A DNA stretch of 64,000 nt from Heliocidaris erythrogramma (taxonomy: Eukaryota > Echinodermata > Echinoidea > Camarodonta > Echinometridae). This document shows positions 60,601 to 64,000 of this stretch, in pieces. Below the pieces are notes generated by a model. That model was not told the origin of the DNA. It searched no databases and saw nothing but the letters and a program-made list of their open reading frames with translations. The stretch spans positions 38,085,119 through 38,149,118 of the forward strand of contig CM046858.1 in assembly GCA_025617745.1 (NCBI GenBank). Direction: 5' to 3'. Every line of letters starts with the position of its first letter. The first letter of the stretch is position 1. The position numbers and the translations under genes were made by a program.

Positions 60601-61638
60601 GGACTCTTTATAAGACATCTTTATAACACATTTTTTTCTCGTTTCTTTTTTCTTTTCCCTTTCCTTGTCCTTTTTTCTTTTTCTTTTTCTGTTGAATAAA
60701 TTATGCATGTTGGTAAGCAATAAATACAAAAAATTTAAAGGAATCTGATAATCATTTATAATTATCAAGCATGATATAAAACTTTCAAATAAGGGGGGTT
60801 TCTAGAAAGTAAAGTTATATTACTTTTCATTAATATTGAATCACTACTATTGCCTTCTATGTTGGAGTCGGGATGCCTCATTTTCGAATCATTTTGCTAT
60901 ACCGCGTTTCTATTTACAACAATAATTATGTAATAAACATACTCCGTGTACACAGTAACAAAATTTCATAAACCAATTCTTTATGATCAAGCGTTACATC
61001 TCTTTTTTGTATTTAAAAGTTATTATTATATATATATACAGCATATCTCATCCCGCTCGAATGCGGGGCAAATGTTTTATTTCACTTCGCTCTCTCTCCC
61101 TCTCTCTCTCTGTCTCTCTCTATCTCTTTGCAGTCCTTGTATACTCTGCAGATCTAACTATAATTTCCCCAACTGGTACTTGGTTGTCAGTGTACATCTT
61201 TCTTTAAATTAGGACTAATTAGTAGCAATTTTATAAGCACTGATATTTTTTGCTAAATAGATTATCCTTTTTTTTTTAATAAACTAAGTATAGTGAGAGA
61301 TTTTTTTTTTTTAATTCGAAGAAAGATGATAATAACGGCATAATTTATTGAACGGAAAAATCGCACCTTACTTTAACCAAAACTGTTTTATTATCAATTT
61401 CCTCTTGCATTTAACCCATAGACTACGTACGGGAACCGGATGGCTTCTGTATTAAGCCTATGAGAGTTAAAGAATTTAGTAGTCAACCGGTTAAGTAGCT
61501 CCATGTCAATGAACATAGGTCTATACAGGCAGTCTGCATATTGTATCTATTGATAAGATCGATATAGAATTAAGAATACAGTATACTATACCATGTAAAG
61601 GCCAGAACAGCGATTAGAATCCAAATGTTGGTCTTCAT
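51575..61638 (-). CDS. Subtilisin-family serine endopeptidase (S8, proteinase K-like), nine exons
   Basis: The spliced frame is 1335 bases, 444 residues plus stop. It encodes a secreted-type serine protease: signal-like start MKTNIWILIAVLAF, an acidic stretch (about 22-50), an inhibitor-I9-like propeptide (about 57-125, starting near CMANYLVTASDKYSFHRLF) and a catalytic domain from about 130 (KLQDRIDQVDLPRDG). Active-site residues are Asp169 (FLLDTG), His203 (NGHGT), oxyanion Asn296 (AAGNQGS) and Ser373 (GTSFSTP). All eight introns have GT and AG ends and phases agree. Oddities: the substrate-pocket strand, usually SLGG, reads SLIS, and GTSMATPHVAG reads GTSFSTPAVAA. Length fits secreted proteinase K-type enzymes. 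A TATA box lies upstream. Exons are listed separately. Activity and substrate are not known. Confidence 0.9.
51983..52175 (-). CDS. Subtilase exon 8 (catalytic Ser)
   Basis: Acceptor CTCGTATAG, donor GTAAGA. Residues 317-380 with Ser373 in STGTSFSTPAVA. Confidence 0.92.
52535..52752 (-). mobile_element. tRNA-headed SINE in subtilase intron 7
   Basis: Minus strand: GTGTAGTGGTATAGTG (A-box region), GGTTCGAATCCCCGC (B box), then a body with CGTCCTTCGG. Same broad family as 31885. Confidence 0.75.
52792..53009 (-). CDS. Subtilase exon 7 (oxyanion Asn)
   Basis: Acceptor CTCATGAAG, donor GTAAAT. Residues 244-316 with Asn296 in VVVVAAGNQGS; the usual pocket strand SLGG is SLIS. Confidence 0.9.
53495..54605 (-). 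mobile_element. TIR-A/B element, copy 3, shortened, in subtilase intron 6
   Basis: Left end AAAAGGCAAAGCCAGGATT, right end complement CACTGGCGTAGACAGGGGG. Flanks CCTATTTT (53487-53494) and GCTATTTC (54606-54613) share CTATTT. The AT-rich half is missing; about five tandem units remain (53640-54480). Confidence 0.8.
54975..55160 (-). mobile_element. tRNA-headed SINE in subtilase intron 6
   Basis: Minus strand: GTTGTGGTTTAGTGGGTAAG head, GGGGTTGGAATCTCC decayed B box, ACCCAGGGTTCCCAGTAAG, and the CTAAAGCCGGGGTGATGATA end. Confidence 0.75.
55239..55389 (-). CDS. Subtilase exon 6 (catalytic His)
   Basis: Acceptor GGTTTTTAG, donor GTTTGT. Residues 194-243 with His203 in DVNGHGTRCASVAIG. Confidence 0.92.
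55743..55979. mobile_element. MITE with GGTACACTCTAAAA ends, subtilase intron 5
   Basis: GGTACACTCTAAAATAGTCT at one end and the complement GGTACACTCTAAAAACTAT at the other, with internal TCTAGTCA words. Non-coding. Confidence 0.75.
56778..56884 (-). CDS. Subtilase exon 5 (catalytic Asp)
   Basis: Acceptor TTTTTCGCAG, donor GTAAGT. Residues 158-193 with Asp169 in TIFLLDTGVRTTHNEF. Confidence 0.92.
57215..57665 (+). mobile_element. CR1/L2-like LINE 3' end in subtilase intron 4
   Basis: The plus strand reads LHWLPLQ, then YVFKILNHLSPEYL, and ends LRNNLFATFERSLKTDLF, the C-terminus of a LINE reverse transcriptase protein, followed by an ATT microsatellite tail. A frame shift falls near 57320. 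Confidence 0.8.
58013..58156. mobile_element. MITE CAGGGATGCCACTT, exact GCTATA flank, subtilase intron 4
   Basis: CAGGGATGCCACTT and its complement close the element. GCTATA stands at 58007-58012 and 58157-58162. The centre forms a stem (GTAGGAATTCCTAC). 144 bases. Confidence 0.85.
58433..58568 (-). CDS. Subtilase exon 4 (propeptide end, start of mature enzyme)
   Basis: Acceptor TTCTACAG, donor GTGAGT. Residues 113-157 plus one base; contains DRIDQVDLP, a hallmark of the mature N-terminus of proteinase K-like enzymes. Confidence 0.9.
59102..59239 (-). CDS. Subtilase exon 3 (propeptide)
   Basis: Acceptor CCCCACAG, donor GTAACG. 46 codons, residues 67-112, phase 0 at both ends; Lys/Arg-rich propeptide body. 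Confidence 0.85.
60065..60215 (-). CDS. Subtilase exon 2
   Basis: Acceptor after TTTCCCCAG, donor GTAAGT. Residues 16-66: an acidic region and the first strand of the propeptide. Confidence 0.85.
60258..60500 (+). mobile_element. tRNA-headed SINE in subtilase intron 1
   Basis: Head GTAGATGAGTGGTTTAAGCG, B box GGGTTCGAACCCC, body CGCCTTTGGCGAGAC and CTACCCAGGTG, tail ATATTATTATCA. Confidence 0.85.
61411..61494 (-). mobile_element. Short palindromic MITE, copy 4, subtilase intron 1
   Basis: TTAACCCATAGACTACGTAC, CTGTATTAAGCCTATGA and AGTAGTCAACCGGTTAA. Confidence 0.8.
61592..61638 (-). CDS. Subtilase exon 1 (signal peptide)
   Basis: Starts at ATG 61638 and encodes residues 1-15 and two bases of Trp16, a hydrophobic signal-like segment. 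Donor GTATAG. Confidence 0.8.
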
Positions 61639-61716
61639 GGTGGGGCTTTCTGGATTTTCTGGTGTCCTCGGAGTCGCTTCCGTCAGCGGGATGAAATCCG
61701 CCCCCAAATTCACCTT

Positions 61717-61724
61717 AATTTATA
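61717..61724 (-). promoter_or_regulatory. TATA box candidate of the subtilase gene
   Basis: TATAAATT on the minus strand lies 79 bases upstream of the ATG, which would place transcription start near 61690 with a short 5' UTR. The position is right, but it is a motif match only. Confidence 0.5.
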
Positions 61725-61759
61725 GAATATTTGGGGCGCCGTTTGCGTGTGAAAAGATA

Positions 61760-63690
61760 TCGGTTACCTCTCGACAAATGGAATAGAAATTTATTGCTTG
61801 TTTCAAATCTTTGTTATTTTGTAGTTTATCATTCCGTTTGAATTGGTAATTATCTGGACACAGCTTCATGTAAATAATCTTTTTCTTGTTTAAATCCTTA
61901 TCATTTTGATTCCATTTCTTGTTCATCTTTCCTTTGCAATGGATAAATATCTGTACACAGCTCCATGTAAATAATATCCAGTAAATATATTGATTTAATG
62001 AAGTGGTTGAAAGACGTGCTTAGAACAAAAGAAGGGTTCTTCTCATCCCTTGAAAAAAATAGAGCACGTATAATTTGATATATGGCTTGCTGTGTGTATC
62101 GTGAAAGGGGAGTCTTGGAACACAGTTGGTAATAGATATCTTTTGTTTGTTCGGCATATACACCATTAAACACCATTTTTTTGTTCTCTTCGCATGTAAC
62201 AGAGTGATAGAGATACACATTTCGTGTCTTTTGTATTCCTTATTTTAGTCTGATAAGCAAAGAATATGTGTACCAAGAACGGTGTACTTTAAACATTTTA
62301 ATGAAGAATTGGGTCAAAGGGGCGGCCAATAGGGGAGAGGGCAAACGGCTACATCCTCCCAATTTTCCGAATTTTTTTTTTTCAAACATACAATTTGGAG
62401 TTTTTCGATAAATTTTGCATGAGTGACTACAACCACCCCCTAAAAAATGAAATAGCTGGCTACTTGCTTGAAATAGGGTCAGCGACTTTATGTCCTCTGC
62501 AATGTTTGTATACCTTTCTTTTTCTTGGAGTGAAACTGGTTTGCAATCCCATTCTTCTATCAATACATTTTTATACAATAAAAACTCAGCATTGCATTGC
62601 ATTGCATTTTCGGGGAAGTTTACAATATCCCACATTATAGCAAGTGTCTATCATGTATGTAGGGGCGTATTTAGGATTCTGGGAAAGAAAAGAGGGACCC
62701 CATTCCGAAAATCGTCTGACAAGCATGACAAATAAATAAGCTTAATATACTTTTTAGGTGCTAGTTTTCATTTTAAATCTCTTACAAGCAAAAATAAAGA
62801 GGGCTATAACCATGATGACGTGTTTATTTTGGAATTATCAAAATAATAGGAAATTGACTCATTCTCGCTGAAAAGCACATACACTGCACTAAAAAATGGG
62901 TATATGCGACTGCACACACATGTGGCAGAAATGTTCGGCCCGAACACCAGCTATTTCTCGTCATATTTCGGATAAGAGGGCATTTGAAGAGCAATCTATT
63001 TCAGGGGACATTCTTATTATGAGGTTCTTCCTAACTGACATAGAACAAGTGAGAAAAGCTCACAAAATATTTTCACCTATCCCAGAACTCAACCTTCATC
63101 TTAAGGTATGGGTTTTAAAGGGGAAACGGTCAGATTGCGCCCCTAAATCAGCCAGGGATGTGAGCACTTTCTCCAAACTAAGGACTCTTTCACTAGCCGA
63201 GACGACAAACAAGTGCTCTTGCCGAAGAATTAAATAAATATATACATATTTATGTTTTTCTTCACTTATATTACTCACACAATGAAGAGGTGATTTCGAG
63301 AAAAATGGCGCCCACCTTTTTGCGAAATCAACACATTCTTCTACAATTTAATTTTTACAAATTCATTACCTGAAGGAAATGGCAGATTTTTCCTTTAGGT
63401 TAGTCTCATGAATGTATTAAATTAAAAAAAAAAGATATATAATGTAATACATTCTGCATGAAAACACCATCGTTTTTGCAATTGGATCAATTGTTCAGCT
63501 AGTAGCTTGCTAGGATATATTTTTCCAAATCTTGGCTGTTAGAAACGATATTTCTACAAATATGAAATACCCTCATTCTCTGTTTTTCTCCCCCCCCCCC
63601 TTTCCCTCCTCCGCCCCTCTCTATCTCTCTCTCCCTCTTTCTCTCTAACGCTACAATGTTCTTAATCAAACAATTTTGTATCTAAGAGAT
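61760..63690. other. Upstream of subtilase; no gene recognised
   Basis: AT-rich sequence with fragments of GGGGCGG-type repeat ends (near 62318 and 62660) and a C-run plus CT-rich tract near 63590-63640. The frames at 62240-62635 and 62896-63237 carry no motif. Confidence 0.45.
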
Positions 63691-63699
63691 GTCTTAGTA

Positions 63700-63930
63700 A
63701 AATGGTTGAAATACCGGAGATGCAAAGGCCATGAGCTCCAACTGTGGCACGTCACCATAATGACCTTTGGCAAGCCATTCATCTATAGTCATTTGCCATT
63801 CCAAACCCACGTGTGGTGAGAGAGAGTCTCCGGTACAAATTTTATTCTGTTTGCCGGATTGTATAGCGCCTTAAGCACCTAATCTTTTGCTTGGTGGAAA
63901 TTAGTGCTATACAAGAAACCAGTAGTATGT
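63700..63930 (+). mobile_element. Decayed SINE of the tRNA-headed family
   Basis: Shares TGACCTTTGGCAAGCCATT and AAACCCACGTGTGG positions with the SINE body and the TATAGCGCC tail region. The head has decayed. Confidence 0.5.
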
Positions 63931-64000
63931 GTTGGTGGCAATTAAGCTATTTGATTACTCTAACAACGTGAACAAGATGATTTTTTTTCACTTTGTCACA

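Noticed and set aside
62240-62635. 131-residue minus frame upstream of the protease
   Set aside because: No motif, overlaps repeat fragments and has an opposing frame of similar length.
1-64000. Retrovirus-like, LTR or Polinton elements
   Set aside because: No gag-, protease-, integrase-, capsid- or envelope-like frames and no paired long direct terminal repeats were seen; the RT matches are Penelope-like or LINE.

Overview
This 64 kb window is animal nuclear DNA that is AT-rich, gene-poor and full of repeats. The best fit is an echinoderm, probably a sea urchin. The reasons are a fold-back element with long inverted arms of 15-bp tandem units (the architecture described for sea urchin TU elements), a tRNA-headed SINE family repeated many times, abundant small inverted-repeat elements with poly-C/poly-G runs, and a single-exon rhodopsin-type receptor. 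The species call is inference. I saw no retrovirus-like, LTR or Polinton copy.

Three host loci can be supported. (1) A complete nine-exon subtilisin-family serine protease lies on the minus strand (exons from 61638 down to 51575; 444 aa). All splice sites are GT/AG, the phases agree, and the Asp, His, Asn and Ser active-site residues are present. (2) A single-exon class A GPCR of 366 aa lies on the minus strand (24199-25299). (3) One first-coding-exon-like piece of a monocarboxylate-transporter (SLC16-type) protein lies on the minus strand near 12427-12649; no further exon was recognised in the 12 kb downstream.

Layout. 1-1684: Penelope-like element (RT plus GIY-YIG). 2220-6787: TU-like fold-back element. 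7255-12068: a degenerate word array split by a 3.9-kb hAT-type element, which itself carries a nested 1.9-kb TIR element with internal tandem repeats. 12.4 kb: transporter exon. 14.2-15.0 kb: two inverted-repeat elements. 16.9-18.4 kb: CR1-like LINE. 20.3-23.7 kb: degenerate repeats and a minisatellite split by a mariner-like element. 24.2-25.3 kb: GPCR. 29.7-38.9 kb: MITEs, palindromes, SINEs and LINE tails. 39.0-40.8 kb: Tc1-type transposon holding a SINE. 40.9-43.0 kb: large inverted repeats and a tRNA-like sequence. 43.7-45.0 kb: mariner-type transposase. 46.5-49.9 kb: nested small elements and a second copy of the 1.9-kb TIR element. 51.4 kb: telomere-like repeats. 51.6-61.6 kb: protease gene, whose introns hold a third copy of the TIR element plus SINEs, MITEs and a LINE tail.

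The host genes show no functional link to each other. The main story is layered transposition: several insertions can be ordered in time because target-site duplications, or the halves of a split array, are still visible.
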